NCBI RefSeq assembly: GCF_932526225.1
Contig: NC_064035.1
Coordinates: forward strand, 19,519,969-19,583,968
Length of the DNA: 64,000 bases
Direction of reading: 5' to 3'
Origin: Nematostella vectensis
Taxonomy: Eukaryota; Cnidaria; Anthozoa; Actiniaria; Edwardsiidae
Shown here: piece by piece, positions 29,803-42,102 of the stretch
Layout of the letters: each line of letters begins with the position of its first letter
How positions within the stretch are numbered: the first letter of the stretch is position 1
Position numbers and translations under genes: made by a program
The notes under the pieces: generated by a model
The model's input: only the letters and a program-made list of their open reading frames with translations
Databases searched by the model: none
What the model was told of the DNA's origin: nothing

Positions 29803-32800
29803 TCAGAGTTCACGAGCTTTCTTTTTCCTTGCCCTCCACAACTTTGCAGTGACGACAAAACAAGTCGCTAGTGAAACTATCACCCCTCCCCCCACCGTCA
29901 ACGCGTGAAGACGCTCGTTAAAGAACACTACGTCGAATACAAATGCAAACAGGATGTCCACATTGCGCATGAGCGCTGCGGGAGCCGCATTCTCGAACTG
30001 CAGACCACGGTTGAGACACAGGCTTCCCATGACTCCGAATAGCGATAAAAGCAAATCAAAATGTTAGGGTTTGCCTGTCAACATTGACAATCAAAACGTT
30101 TAAGAAAGTACGATAATCGTTCATTGTATATTTTTACTGGATGAATAACTTTATACTTTGGTGGCGGGGGATAGAATGACTATCTGTGCTGAAAAACCAA
30201 AAACTCCTTTAATAACAAATTCAAAATATTGAAAATATAAGTAGAAGTTCTACAATTATATAAAGAATATATTAAGACAAAAATAAAAATCAAATCCTTA
30301 GAAAACCCCTACTTTCCGTTACAAAATGAACAGAGAAGATATGCAGATATCCTCCCTGGTCAAGGTTATATGCACTTGCCAACTGCTATAAGAGACCATC
30401 TGGCTGCGCCGCAATCTGGAATAACTGGTTTCTGGAAAGCAAACATGGAGATAACAGATAGAAGCGCGCTGCACCAGCCGAAGTAGAAAACGTTGGTGAG
30501 GAAACTGGTAGACTGGCCGAGACCTCGCACCATGGTGAAGGTGACTGATTGAAGAATGACTCCAAGGAGGGCAACTATGTAGCCACTGAACGTGTGAACC
30601 CTCGAGGAATCTAAAGAAATAAACGGGAAGCCTGAAGTGACCACTCAGTTACTAAGTAGACTACTTGAATTTCCAGTTCAATCAGCGCAAGAACTTAAAC
30701 AAAAAGGCGCTCTTATGGGATCTAAGGATGCGCAAAGCGGGCCCAGACCCCCCCTATTTTTAGAGATTTTGCTTAAAAATACGAAGAAGTAAAAGAAGAA
30801 TACGAAGAATTAAAATCCTTGCTCCCTGCCCTTCTTTGTAACTCCTAGATCCGCACGTGGAGGTGGTGACCGCTGCTTCTAGTCAAAAGCTTGACAGATG
30901 CATAAACACATACCAACACTCTGTTCATTTTATTTGTCCGGAAGGTAAAGTGATCATAGGGCGAGGCTGAGCTAGGGTCACTTTGTACACACACGTCTGG
31001 CATAATTTGCACCGCTCGAGACGGTCCTGTCACAAAACTTCAGCCCAACAAAGTGATGGACCTACGTCAAACACTGCTGACAACATACTGGGACTCGCAT
31101 GATATCGGCCTACCTGTGTGGAATACACTGTTAGTTTCAGAGAGTAGTTTTAACTCCAAAAGGGAGTAAAAAACCGAGGTACAAAATGACTCCCTTTTTG
31201 GAGTAATTTTTTACTCCCTTTTTTCTACTCTCTCAAGGGAGTAGATTTTACCCCTGTAGGGGAGTAACTAAAGGGAGTGATTTACTAGGTTGCTTGCTAT
31301 TACTCCATTAAAGGAGTACAATTTACCCTCAAAATGGAGTTATTTTTTACTCCTTTTTTTCCTACTCTCTCAGGGGAGTAAATTTTACCCACTTTAGGGG
31401 GTAGCTAAGTGGAGTAATTTACTAGGTTGCTTGTTGTTACTCCATTCAAAGAGTACAATTCACCCTCAAAATGGGAGTCAATTTTTACTCCCTACTAATT
31501 GGGTAACTAAAGGGATGATTTCAACCCCCTCCCCCATGTTTTTACAAAATGGCCGTTTAAACTCCACCTACTTCAGGGGTTAATACTGGAAAAATTAGAG
31601 TAATTTAGAAACACCAAGGAAAAGACGTTATTATGAATTTGACAAATCATTTAATTAAACAATTCAGTTTAAAAAATAACAAAAATATAAGTTGAAAAAA
31701 TGTTTGAAAAATAATAGTCATTTGACATAAGGTATCCAGGACAAAATTACTAACAAGTGTTCCAATATAACAAAGCTGAAACAAACATACACAATATTAT
31801 TTTTCTATAACAACTTTAACAGCTTTTGAACATTACCCTTTTTGGCGTCATTACGGTTTTCCAAAAGAACTGCCTCCTCCTCCATCTTTGTACATTCAGA
31901 TAAGAAGCTAGAAGCCTAATGCCTCTATATGCACCATTTAAATTTGAACCTGGTAGGCTAGCTTGAAAAGATAACTAGGTTCTTCATATGCAGGGTTTAC
32001 TGTGATCAGAATATACGGACAAAAACCAACTACAGTAACATTAGATATTCAAAATAAATATCTGGACAAATTTTAGGTGCAAGACTGATTACTAGGTTTT
32101 TAGTAAGCTAAGTTATTCAATTTTGTGCTTCAAGTAACAGTTTATAAAGCATAGGCGCTTTAGATGTAAGTACGGTGATTAGTGAATAACTTAAGTTTAC
32201 GAAGTTTTTATTCGTTTCTTGCGATTTACGAATTGATACATTCCTTATACCTCCAACTTCTTTCTTTTCTGGCTTTGCAACCCGAGCACATTTTACTATC
32301 TCTATCATAATGTCCTGCGAAGATAATAAGAGAAACACATAAGAAGGTAGTATTGCTTTGGAAGATAACAAAGAATCACAAAACATAGTCTAGTTCGAGA
32401 AATCCGCTCACGAACGATGATTTGATGCTGAAGTTGGTCGCACAAATCATATTTACTATTGAACCTATCACATTATAAAGCCCATTACACACTAACCTTT
32501 TACTTCAATCCATTTTCTGCCATCAAATCCTTAAAAAAGGTGAATTACGCGTAGAAAAGACGGGAATAAACGGCTATCCGTTTGGAGGCTGTGATAATGG
32601 ATTTCGTTCGGCCGTTATGATTTTGCGCCTTGGGCCCAAGCCCCTCTCGGCCACTAAAGCGAGGGACGCCCGGTACATTTTGCTTTTACGGGCCCTGGTG
32701 AGCCGTCTTCTATCTGCAAAGCGGGACTTCTTTTTTTATAATCTCAAGTAGCATTTCTATTAGAAACAATATATATGATTTTATAATGTTCAAATCGGAT

Positions 32801-34457
32801 CTAAGAATTTTATACAATTATCACCCTACCTATCTTTCTTTTCAATGCAGTACTAATTATTCTGAGCGAATTCTGAAAGTACACCACATAAAACTCATGT
32901 TCGAGTCCAATGCCTGTCTTTGATTACATTTCCTATTGTTGTAGTATAGCTGAGAATATATGCAAGTATGGTGAGGCCTGTTCTTGTATTGAAAATGTTC
33001 TTTTAGGACTTCCTAAGAATTTCCTAAGAGTTCCTAAATTGTAGAATGCTTCAAATCTTCTACCTAAGATTTTGGATCCGATTTTCTGGTCTACTGCTTA
33101 TACTAGGAAATCCTAGGAATTTTTAGGAAGTTTAATCATATTTTGTTGTTTTGATCGAACTTAGGAAATCTTAGGAAACTCCTAGGCACAGGGTAGAGTT
33201 TTTGTCTCAACAATAAATACGATAAATTATTATTTTTATCTGTTGTCTTATATAATAAAGACTATCGTTTTCCTTCTTAAATCCAGCTAATTCAGAGTAA
33301 AAAAACAACCCGCTTTATTTTATATATTTGGTGTGGTTTGTTACTGCTCTAAAAAGATACAGCTGGAGTAAAAACTACTCTTTCAACAGGAGATGGCTGG
33401 AGTAGTTTTTACTCTTCAAAACCTACCCCCTCAAAGGAGTACATTTTTACTCCATTTCTTGACCATCTGGAGTAAAAATAACTCTTTTCACTTCAGATAG
33501 TTGGAGTAGCTTTTACTCTGCTAAAATTACCCCCCAGAAAAGAGTACTTTTTACTCCATTATTTGACCAACAAGAGTGAAAATCACTCTTTTTCTAAGAA
33601 ACATTCGATACTAATTCTCAGCAGAGTAAAACTTACTCCGTTAAGGGAGTAAACAAAAAAAATACTCCTCAGTGGAGTAGTTTTTACTCCAATAAAGGAG
33701 TTCAAATTACTCCTATAAAAGTACTCCATCGCAAAGAGTAGTTTTTACTCTCTGAGTGGAGTAAAAATAACTCCCTGAAACTAACAGTGTATGAAGGTTG
33801 GTCGTGTGATGAGGACCACCCCCAACAAGCAAATAGCGGTAGAGATGACATCCATCTTGTGCCAGGGCTCAAGTAACACGAGGTACGCCAGAATCGCGGT
33901 GAACACAGGAGTCGTGGATATCACCACCGTGGCATCGCCTAACGGAAGCATGGTAAACGCCCCATAAATCGCCGAGATGGACGCGAAGTTAAACACACAA
34001 TATACCATCAGGAAGGGTCGCTGTTTTACTTCTCCTAGAAGATTAGTGCGGGTGTAAATAGACGGCGGCAGAACGAGTAGCGCACGGATATGAGTAGTCG
34101 CACGAATATGATCCCAAATGCGGGCACCGTCGTGTTCGATAGCTTGACGAACAAGGACGCTAAGGCAAACAGGATACCGGAGGCGGTCGTCAGTGCAAGA
34201 CCATAGTTGGCTTTGAACACGAGTGGTAGACGTTCCCAGAACCCTGGCGGGGTATCGTCCTGCTCTCGTCGTCTCGCTTCGCTGGGGATCTGCGCTAGGG
34301 ACGCGAACGCTTGGAAACTCTCGCTATCCTTGTTGTACGATTGGAGATCTTCAACGCTGCCTTCAGTCGACTGATTCCTCGCCCCAAGTAGTAGCGGAGT
34401 TAGAAAGTGTGGCTGGCTGTACCGGCGCCAGTTGCCCGCAGCAAACGGGGAGCACAT
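29803..34457 (-). pseudogene. SLC35G-like (EamA/DMT) transporter, disrupted
   Basis: Exon 1 34457-31114 (interrupted), exon 2 30610-30380, exon 3 ~30056-29803. Residues resemble SLC35G: EamA repeat 1 (ALASLFVKLSN; LPLGDATVVISTTPVFTAIL; GVVLITRPTFI) and repeat 2 (SGYIVALLGVILQSVTFTMV; RGLQFENAAPAALMRNVDIL; FFNERLHAL). Lesions: a one-base frameshift around 34085-34095; a 2664-bp transposon at 31126-33789 inserted in coding sequence, whose removal with one TA restores RPTFIFHT and a GTAGGC donor in the right phase; a GC donor after exon 2; and no AG before exon 3, where TTTTG stands at the expected acceptor. Intact family members are ~10-TM membrane transporters of uncertain substrate. The remaining coding sequence is well kept, so inactivation looks recent. 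Confidence 0.85.
31126..33789. mobile_element. 2.66-kb transposon with GGAGTA-rich inverted arms in SLC35G exon
   Basis: Ends are CACTGTTAGTTTCAG and its inverse, flanked by TA at 31124-31125 and 33790-33791. Inside each end are ~450-bp arms of repeated GGAGTA...TACTCC subunits: the left arm repeats a ~120-bp block about three times, and the right arm carries shorter AGTAAAAACTACTC-type units. The centre is AT-rich and holds a CCTAGGA/TCCTAAG-rich stretch at 32999-33190. No transposase frame recognised, so probably non-autonomous (foldback-like). Confidence 0.88.
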
Positions 34458-34837
34458 GACAGCGACGGGCCGGGATAATGGAGAACGCCACCGACAGACA
34501 AGTTAAATTATTCCTCTCTGGAATCCATACAACGCCTCACGTCTATAGGACATACGTCATGGGCTGCCTTAGCAACGACATGCGCGTTATGCCAACCCCA
34601 AGGAACCATGGGAATTTTTCATTCAAACGACTTTTATCGAAATGTAGACATTTTCTAATAAGAAGCACACGAACACAGACCGAAAGAAATGTCACTCAAA
34701 TTATCGAGGGAATGCTTACAGGAATCCTTAGTAAGGCACCAAGTCGCATGATAAATCATATGTGATTTTTATTAAGTACTCGTTGACACCTCAATATACC
34801 AATTCACAAATGGATAGCCAACCATTTCCTCTCCTTG

Positions 34838-35282
34838 TTACTGTAAATGATTTAATTAACGCCCCCTACCTAAAGAGCGCTTCCTATCTAATGAAGGCCC
34901 CCCTAAGCTTACAAGTATGTATTGAACGCCCCTCCCTACAAACGCCCCTTTTTATTAAACACCCTCCCCCCAACCCCTCCCCCCAACCCCTCCGCCGCTC
35001 GCCTACCTCCCAGCTTAAAAACAGACGACATGGGAATTCCTGTAATATAAATCAAATTTGATTGCCTTCTTGCTTAATCTAAGCGAGCAGCTTTCTTGCT
35101 ACTTATCAATAAACGCTTGCTACGCAGGCTATAATTCAACGTAATCCTAAATGAAATTAGAAACCCACTGCACTTGAGTTCGTTATGTTACTATAGTTTA
35201 TAATGAACGCCCCCCCCCCCCCCCCCCCCCGACCATTGAAATTTAAGTAACGCCCCCAGGATTTATTAAATCATTTACGGTA
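34838..35282. mobile_element. ~445-bp MITE with TAC(C/T)GTAAATGATTTAAT ends
   Basis: The left end ACTGTAAATGATTTAATTAA and the right end (inverse of TTATTAAATCATTTACGGTA) form a TIR of about 20 bp. Each is followed inward by AACGCCCCC-type sequence. Inside are further GCCCC-rich repeats and a 21-base poly(C). No coding content. Confidence 0.75.
35210..35230 (+). repeat. Poly(C) tract, 21 bases
   Basis: Uninterrupted C-run inside the 34838-35282 MITE. Confidence 0.95.
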
Positions 35283-36067
35283 TGTCATTAAAAAGAACCG
35301 ATAAGGAACATGGTTTTAGTTCATCCTAAGATGTTTAAGATCATTTTATTGTACTAAACCTTTAATTTCTAGCAGTTCCTGATTTCTTTTCACTCCTTTT
35401 CTGAATAACCTATTCCTAAACTACGTTCCACTAATAACGAAGAAGTTAAAGGCCTATGCCTATCTTGAGAGAAGGAACAGATCGTAACCTTTTCTTCCTT
35501 TTCGTTTCCCGCCTCTTTTGCTCTCCGTCCGTCTTTCTTCCTCGTTCGTGTTATTCTCACATGCGCGTATAAGCTTTTGTATTTAGCCTGCTTTATTACT
35601 TGAAATAAGATGTAGTCCATAGTGACCTGATTGTGTCACCTAGCTCTAGGAATTCTAGCTCTAGAATGCCCCGTGTAATATTGTAATATTTATATTGTGT
35701 TTACTTGTCATGACCATTCACATTTTGTAAATGTTTCTTTCTGCTTTGCTAATTATAAGGACATCACACATATTGATAAGGATATCACACATATATTTCT
35801 TTTCGGAATTGATCTCCCTAACCTTAGATCAAATTATAGGAATTTAAACAGGTAACACACATTACAGCCGCTATTGCATAGTTTAGACCCATGCTTGTAG
35901 CTTTATACAATTCTATATAATGCAAATGGTAATAAACATGTCAACATAGAAATTGAACTAAATCACTTTACCCTACTTGTAATCTGTTTAAATAAAAAGC
36001 AATTCTCAAGCTTTGTATTATAAACACTGCTACAAAAAAAAACAATTCAAATCATATGAGATTATTT
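35283..36067. other. Intergenic, 3' flank of the CALCOCO-like gene
   Basis: AT-rich with no gene recognised. It probably contains the 3' UTR of the minus-strand gene ending at 36068. Confidence 0.5.
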
Positions 36068-39000
36068 CTAAGAACGACCATCAAAGTGTGAGTTAATATG
36101 ATCCTGGACAAACTGCACATTAGCATTTGGAGGAAATACAATTCTGCACACTGGACACTCTCTGTTGGCTCCCCCCTGTTGTTGGTCTGGTTGCTGTGTA
36201 GGGAAGGGGGGGTGGTTCTGTTGAGGAAAGGCTGTGGGGGGTACCTCTGGCTGTTGACCAGCGTCCCTTGGTACCATCACCCATGGCTGCTGTGGAGTAC
36301 TACACACATGAGGGGTTCCCTGCTGAGGGAAGTGTGGGGGCCAGTTCCTATGCCAAGGCCACTGGAAATTGGGTAATGGCGCTGTGAAGAGAAGGGTCTA
36401 ATTAGCTGAAAATATAAGTCAATTATTCTCTTGCTCCCAAGTTAGAAAAGCCTTTGAGCAATAATGTTCCACACTTAGAGTAAATAATTTCATTAGTATG
36501 AACTTGAAATGATTAAAGTATATAGGTGTTATCCTTGTAACAGTTTTAGTAGCCGCCCTGATGAAGGACTGAAATTGAAGTCTGAAACGTTGAAATCTCT
36601 CTACTGTTTTATGCTTTCCCTATACTTGGAATGATTAAGGAAAGGTTGACGAAGGTTTGATTGATCAAATTAAAAAAAAAATTAAGGGAAGTTGTAAAAT
36701 ATTTTATCTAGTAGTGAGAACTAGCTATTTAACTCTTTTTTTTTCACACTAATAAAGCAGCATATCTCTTCTTACCTGATGTAGGTGGTGTGGGCACAGG
36801 CGGGCATGGTGATTCAACTGGTGGTTCAACTGGTATATCCTCATTACTGCCGATCCTCTGTGACTCCCCAGCAACATACATGTCGACTTCCATCTTCCAG
36901 CGCTCAACCTCTCCTCTAAGACTCAGAACAGTCTTCTCAAGCTCAGCTATTTTTTGTCGTGCCTCTTCCCCAAGCTGGTCATGCTCATTCTGCTCCCGCT
37001 TAAGGTCACATTCAAGCTTGGCTACCTCCTCCTTTCTTGTTTCCTCGTCCTTCTCTGCCTTTTGTAGTTGCTCCTGCAGATTCATTATTTCCGAGATTAA
37101 GTTTTGTTTGTCTGCTTTTTCTGTCTGGAAAAGATGTTCAATTTCTGCTAGCCTTGTGTCACGAACTTCCACCTCTAACTGTAGCTGTGACATCTGCCTC
37201 ATTAAACTAGAGACACTCTCCTCTTCTGGTGATTCTGTGGAGGTCTTTTGCATGGTCTCCTCAACTGCTTTTTGAAGTTCCTCTCTTAGAAACATGATCT
37301 CTTGGTTATTCTAAAAGAAAATACAAAGGCTTTAAAAATAAAGAATAAGCATACATATTTTAAGTGGTATGTATCTGAAAATAGTCAGGAACTGAATAAA
37401 TAATGTAATCTTAAAACACCAATGACATCATATCAAATATTTACATATGATTAGGATTTTGATGAGCTAGGTAAAAAAACTGCTTTCTCATTCTAAACAA
37501 CTCATAAGAGAAACATGCACAAATTATATACAGTGAATTACAATATTTATATTGTTTATTACAACTGAATTGGGTGTAATTGATTATTAATAAATAATAG
37601 AAGACTATCCATTATAGGATAAAAAGAATAAACAAGTATGGTAAAATCACAAAAAAGTAAACTTCCTTAATCATATTTGAACATACATCTAATTAATTTT
37701 TAACCTTTTTGAAAAGAGGCCAATATTTATTTTTTAGAAATGTTATGCAAATCCATAAAATATTTGAAAATTATAAAACATGAAAGAAAATCAAATCTTC
37801 CAATAATAATAAAGATTTTTACAGCTTTGAGCATAAAAAAAACAGTAAAAAATAAAAAAATACTTAAACTCACCATTTCAAGCTTTTCCAACCTTTGTTG
37901 TTTTTCCTGCTCCAAAGCCTTTTGTGCTGCGGCAGAAGATTCTCTCAACTCCTCCATTTCTTCTCTGAGCTTTGAGATTGTGTTCCTTGCATCATGACAA
38001 ACTTCATTATCAGAATTTACAGAAGGTGACGATCTCCTTGCTTTCTGGAGTTGTGACTGAAGCTTGCGCCACTCAATGAACTTGATCTTGTACGCTTCAG
38101 CACCCATGTTGAGCCGTGCCCTCAAGTCATAATTCTTGGCACGGAGATCTTCAATCTCATGGCGCAAGTCCCCGACAGGAAGGTCTCCTTGGACAGCTGC
38201 CAGAACTCTCTTCAACTCATTCCGCTCCTTCCAGAGTTCCTCAAGCTCCTTTTTAACCTGGAAATACTTCTTCTCCAGGTGAGATTGAGCCGTCTGCAGT
38301 GCATACATGGAAGCAGCAGAGTTCTTTGTCATTTGTTGGCTCTCCCCCTTAGAATCACTGAGAGATTGTTGTAGCAGTTCTTTATTTGATTTCAGCTCCT
38401 CAACTTTAGCCAGTGCATCTCTGAGTTGAACACTTGTGGTCTGTAGTTCCTCTTGCATTTTGGATAATTGCTTTGTCTTGTTTTCTGATACCTCCTGGAG
38501 GTTCTTGATAAGCAAATTTTTCTCTTCTCGTTCATGCACCAGTCTTTGGTTACCCTCAAGAAGGTTTTCAACTTGATTCTGGAGCTCTGTGAGGGTGCGA
38601 TCAGACTGGGAACACAATGACTTGTTCAGTGCACGTTCTCCCTCTAACTGATTTTCAAGATTTCTTAGAGCACTTTCGTAATCTTCTTCTAATGCAGTGC
38701 TTTTTCCTTTCTCTATCTCCAACAGGGAATTCATGTCATCAAGATCTTGTTCAAGACGGTAGATCATTTCTTGCTTGATGTAATTTTCTTCAAGTAAAGA
38801 GTTAAGCCTGTCTTCCAGGTTAGACATCTCAAGTGCACCCTCTTCCTTGGATTGATCAAATTCGCGCTTTAGACTGGAAACCTTTGAATCAGTGGCTTCC
38901 ACCTTCTTGTTCAGAAGTTTGATCTCACTTTCCTTGTCCCTCAGTGCAATTTCAACAATTTGAGATTTCTCTAGTGCTTCCTTTGCTTTCTTCTCTAATG

Positions 39001-40123
39001 TCATCTTCATAGAGGAAGCTGCTTCTTTTTCTTTATTGAGCTCATCTCTGAGGGAATTCAGGTCACTCACAGCCTCTTCAAGACAGCTGTTCAGTTTACT
39101 GATTTTCTGTTGATGATGTGCTCTTTCGTCACTCAGTCTACTTTCCATGGCTTTTACTTCTTTTGCTTTAGCAGCCAGATCAACTGACAGCTGATCTGCA
39201 AGGTCCCTGTTAGATGCAATGTTTTGAAGAAATTGTATCTTCTCAGTTACAAGTTTTTCCCTTGTTTTATGCACTTCACAACTCTGGATTCTCTCTTGTT
39301 CCAAAAGAATTGCCAGCTCTTCAGTTTTCTTGTTTGCGTTCTCTAACATTACCAAGAGCTCATTTTTGCTTGTCTCCATCTCTTCGATTTTCTTTTCAAG
39401 TTCCTCCTTTCTACGTTTCTCCTCGTGCAGATTCCTCGTTTTCTCCTCTAAACATATCGACAATGCCCGAGATTCTTTCTTGGACTCCTCACAATCTTTG
39501 GTGATAGAGTTCAACTTGCTTGTGAGAGTTGCTTTTCTATTTTCAAGCTCCATAATGGAATCATTTAGTTCCTTGATTGTTGACTCGTACTGTTCTTTGG
39601 AGGTTTTTAGGGAGGTGTTTTCTTCCAGGGCCCGGCTGAGTGAATCTTCGAGTATCGCAGTCCGATTTTTCACCAACAACATTCCCTCCTCGTCATCCAT
39701 TTCCAAACATTCAAATCCATAGTCGTCGCTTTTAGTTTTTATCTGAAATGGGACACTTGCTCCTCTTACGTCCCCAGACGACGAGACGTAACAGAATTGG
39801 TAAAACTCGTCGTCCGCTTTTGGCAAGAAATGGGCTTTGAAGAGAACACGGTTTGCGATCGCCTTCCCTTCCTCGACATCTTGTTGTTCAATAAACGGCG
39901 ACCATTCGTATGTGAAATGCTCTTTCGATGACTGCCACCCGACTTTAAACAAACCGACCCAATCTTTCTTGGTTGGTTTTACCGATGATTTGATTGTGTA
40001 GCAGCATTCTATGTCGTTACCTGGCATATAGCAATCCGACACGTTGTGGAAAACAACGGCTGCGAAATCTGCTTCGCAAACTCTTTCGTTAGCTTTTGAC
40101 GGCCCCGTATCGCTCTCACTCAT
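36068..40123 (-). CDS. CALCOCO/TAX1BP1-family autophagy receptor
   Basis: Three exons (40123-37874, 37310-36776, 36381-36068) encode 1032 residues; the first exon alone gives 750. Residues ~20-130 form a SKICH domain (DWVGLFKVGW, YEWSPF, FYQFCYVSSSG). Residues 148-151, M-L-L-V after acidic residues, match the position of the non-canonical LIR (cLIR) just behind SKICH in NDP52 and TAX1BP1. Residues ~155-905 are nearly continuous coiled coil. A Pro/Gln-rich linker leads to a C-terminal UBZ-type zinc finger, C1004-x2-C1007 ... H1023-x3-H1027. Known family role: linking ubiquitinated cargo to LC3/GABARAP in selective autophagy, and NF-kB control. The Met at 40123 starts SKICH directly; the frame is open upstream to 40279, but that extension has no family counterpart. 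TAX1BP1 usually has two zinc fingers; only one is seen here. Confidence 0.9.
36541..36612 (+). ncRNA. Hammerhead-ribozyme-like motif in intron
   Basis: CTGATGA at 36558-36564 is followed by a hairpin (GGACT 36566-36570 pairing AGTCT 36579-36583, one G-T wobble) and GAAAC at 36584. A possible stem I pairs AACAG/AGTAG at 36539-36552 with CTACTGTT near 36600. An extra A sits between CTGATGA and stem II, and stem III is not clear, so this is at best a degenerate copy. Such motifs are known in Penelope-like elements and retrozymes. It lies opposite to the host gene's strand. Confidence 0.3.
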
Positions 40124-40780
40124 ATTTCGGCTGTCTTGTCTAACAAATATATATCTTTGTACGAAACTTTTGCGTTGAAAAACGCCAAAGCTACCCAGGA
40201 AATGATGAGTTTGAAATCGAAAGTAATTCAAATATGATGTGCAAAGGTGAACGCCTGATAACTGCCTGCGACACAACAAAAGCTATATACTGGGAAGTGC
40301 TATTTTTAGAAACACTACGTAATCACAATTGGTTCGACTGCTTCCCGAAAGGTTAGCGAGAAACTTCCGAGACTAATAAGGTTTTTGGATGCTTGGCTTA
40401 TTGCTATTCCTGATGCAAATACTTCTTATATTTGAAAGATGATAATTCTCATAATTTTCGCAACTTCTTGATTTACTCGTAAATGCTATATATAACCAAC
40501 ACGCACGCTGCTATGTGCTGCAACGCCGACTCAGCGAATTCTTTCGTGGAGTACGTGTCAAAGCTCGTTTTATCAATGATTCGCCAAAATGTACTTTTTT
40601 AGATGAGTAAACACATCTGGCCGGGGCATACTTTCGACTGTTCATGGGCTACAAATTCTAAAAACTAGAACGCCCAGTCTGAACCGGGCTGCTCGCTGTT
40701 ATACCTTAAAACACCCCATGAAATGAATGCTTCGCTCGAGGCGCTATCGTATTGGCGAGGGTACTTGACAGTCCCGTATC
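40124..40780. other. Promoter-side spacer between CALCOCO-like and LDAF1-like genes
   Basis: Contains the putative 5' UTR of the CALCOCO-like gene and the 3' flank of the next minus-strand gene. No other feature recognised. Confidence 0.45.
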
Positions 40781-42032
40781 TCAGTAATACGGTGATCGCA
40801 TGACACGGCTGTCCGGTTCAACGACCATTTCATAGTAGCGCATGTCCCAAGTATGGTAGTGCGGTGGTAAGTCTGGTAGGCTGTGATCACTGCTTGGAGT
40901 TCTCTGTGGAGCAGGTAAAACCCAATCCAATGCTCTTAGCAATAGACGCGGCGCTGGAAAAAAAAAATACGACATTAGCCCATGGATGTGTCTTATCGTA
41001 ATTTTATTGGGATAACCTTCCTCCTTCTGTGAGAAGGGTTCCTAAATACCCATGAGGGAGAGGAAGATGGGGAGGGGGCGTCCGAAAATTGAACAAGGAG
41101 GCACTCTTAAGGGGGGGGGAGGGGGTTCTTTCTCTTTCTCTCTTTTATTGTTATTATTATCATTATTCTACTGAAATCCTGAGGGTTGTTAAAGGGGGCG
41201 GGCACCGAAGAAGGGCTCAGGAATTTTAGTCTGGTGGAGTTTCGCAGGCCCTACCCTGAATTTTAGCAAGAAAAGTAGTCAAGTTCCCTTCGCCTTCCAC
41301 GGGGAAGGGTGGTGGACTGTCATTCGAGCCGCTTTGCGAGGAGTGAAAACATGCCTTACCATTGTTAACAGATCTGTCTGTTTGAAGGTAATCAGGTACA
41401 TAGATAGAGCTCCTCTCAACCACGACCTCATCGCTATCCACGCTCCAATCAGAGTCCAGATCCTCTTCCAGTTCGTTCCACGGCGAATGACGCTCCTGTT
41501 CTTCCATCCACTTCACCATGAACTTGTGGGCGTTAATAACCCCTCTTTGGGGAATTTTCAAGACTCTTCGCAAAGCACGGTTGGTCATTTCATTGAGCAT
41601 CTTGATGATTCTTGCGTAAAGTCGAAATGGAAAAGATACTATGATATACCAGACATAAACTGGAAACAGCACCATGCGCAGCACTGTGCACATTAACTTC
41701 CTGACTGCGCGGCTTAGCAAGAATCGTAAGTTAACCACTGCAAGCTTCACCATATAGTATGTTCCATACAGAGATATGAAGATGCCACATGTAAGCAAGA
41801 AACTGATAAACACACAAATAAGGAAAGGAATTAACGCCAGGGCGATAGTCGTGCTCTCTATACTCAACACGATGAAAAGAAAGGCAAAAAGTCCGGCTGC
41901 AGTGGTCAGAACCACGGCGGTGGACGGGACCGCAACCGTGGCGCCGAATACACTCACGAGAAGAAACGAGAAAATTGGATGGCGCCCCAAGGCAGACAGC
42001 ATCTGTGTCTTCAGCTCTTCTCTTCTTGACAT
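40781..42032 (-). CDS. Promethin/LDAF1 (TMEM159)-like membrane protein
   Basis: Two exons, 42032-41255 and 40953-40781, join in phase (G|CG) to give 316 residues; reading through the GTAGGG donor would add only a few residues before a stop. Residues ~19-100 are an almost unbroken hydrophobic region of three or four helices following HPIFSFLL. This resembles the promethin domain of LDAF1, which partners seipin at lipid-droplet assembly sites in the ER. A second amphipathic/hydrophobic block spans ~105-145. The C-terminal half is acidic then Ser/Pro-rich and ends in a Tyr-rich tail (HYHTWDMRYYEM). LDAF1 proteins are shorter (~160 residues), so the tail is extra and the family call is tentative. 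Confidence 0.6.
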
Positions 42033-42102
42033 TTTTAAAATTCTTTGGATTTAGAAAGGATGCGATTTTGTAATCGTTGTTGCAATTGAGTCGCAAGTTG
42101 CT

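Noticed and set aside
34478-34765. 95-codon plus-strand frame beside SLC35G start
   Set aside because: No family features and not flanked by recognisable splice or regulatory signals.
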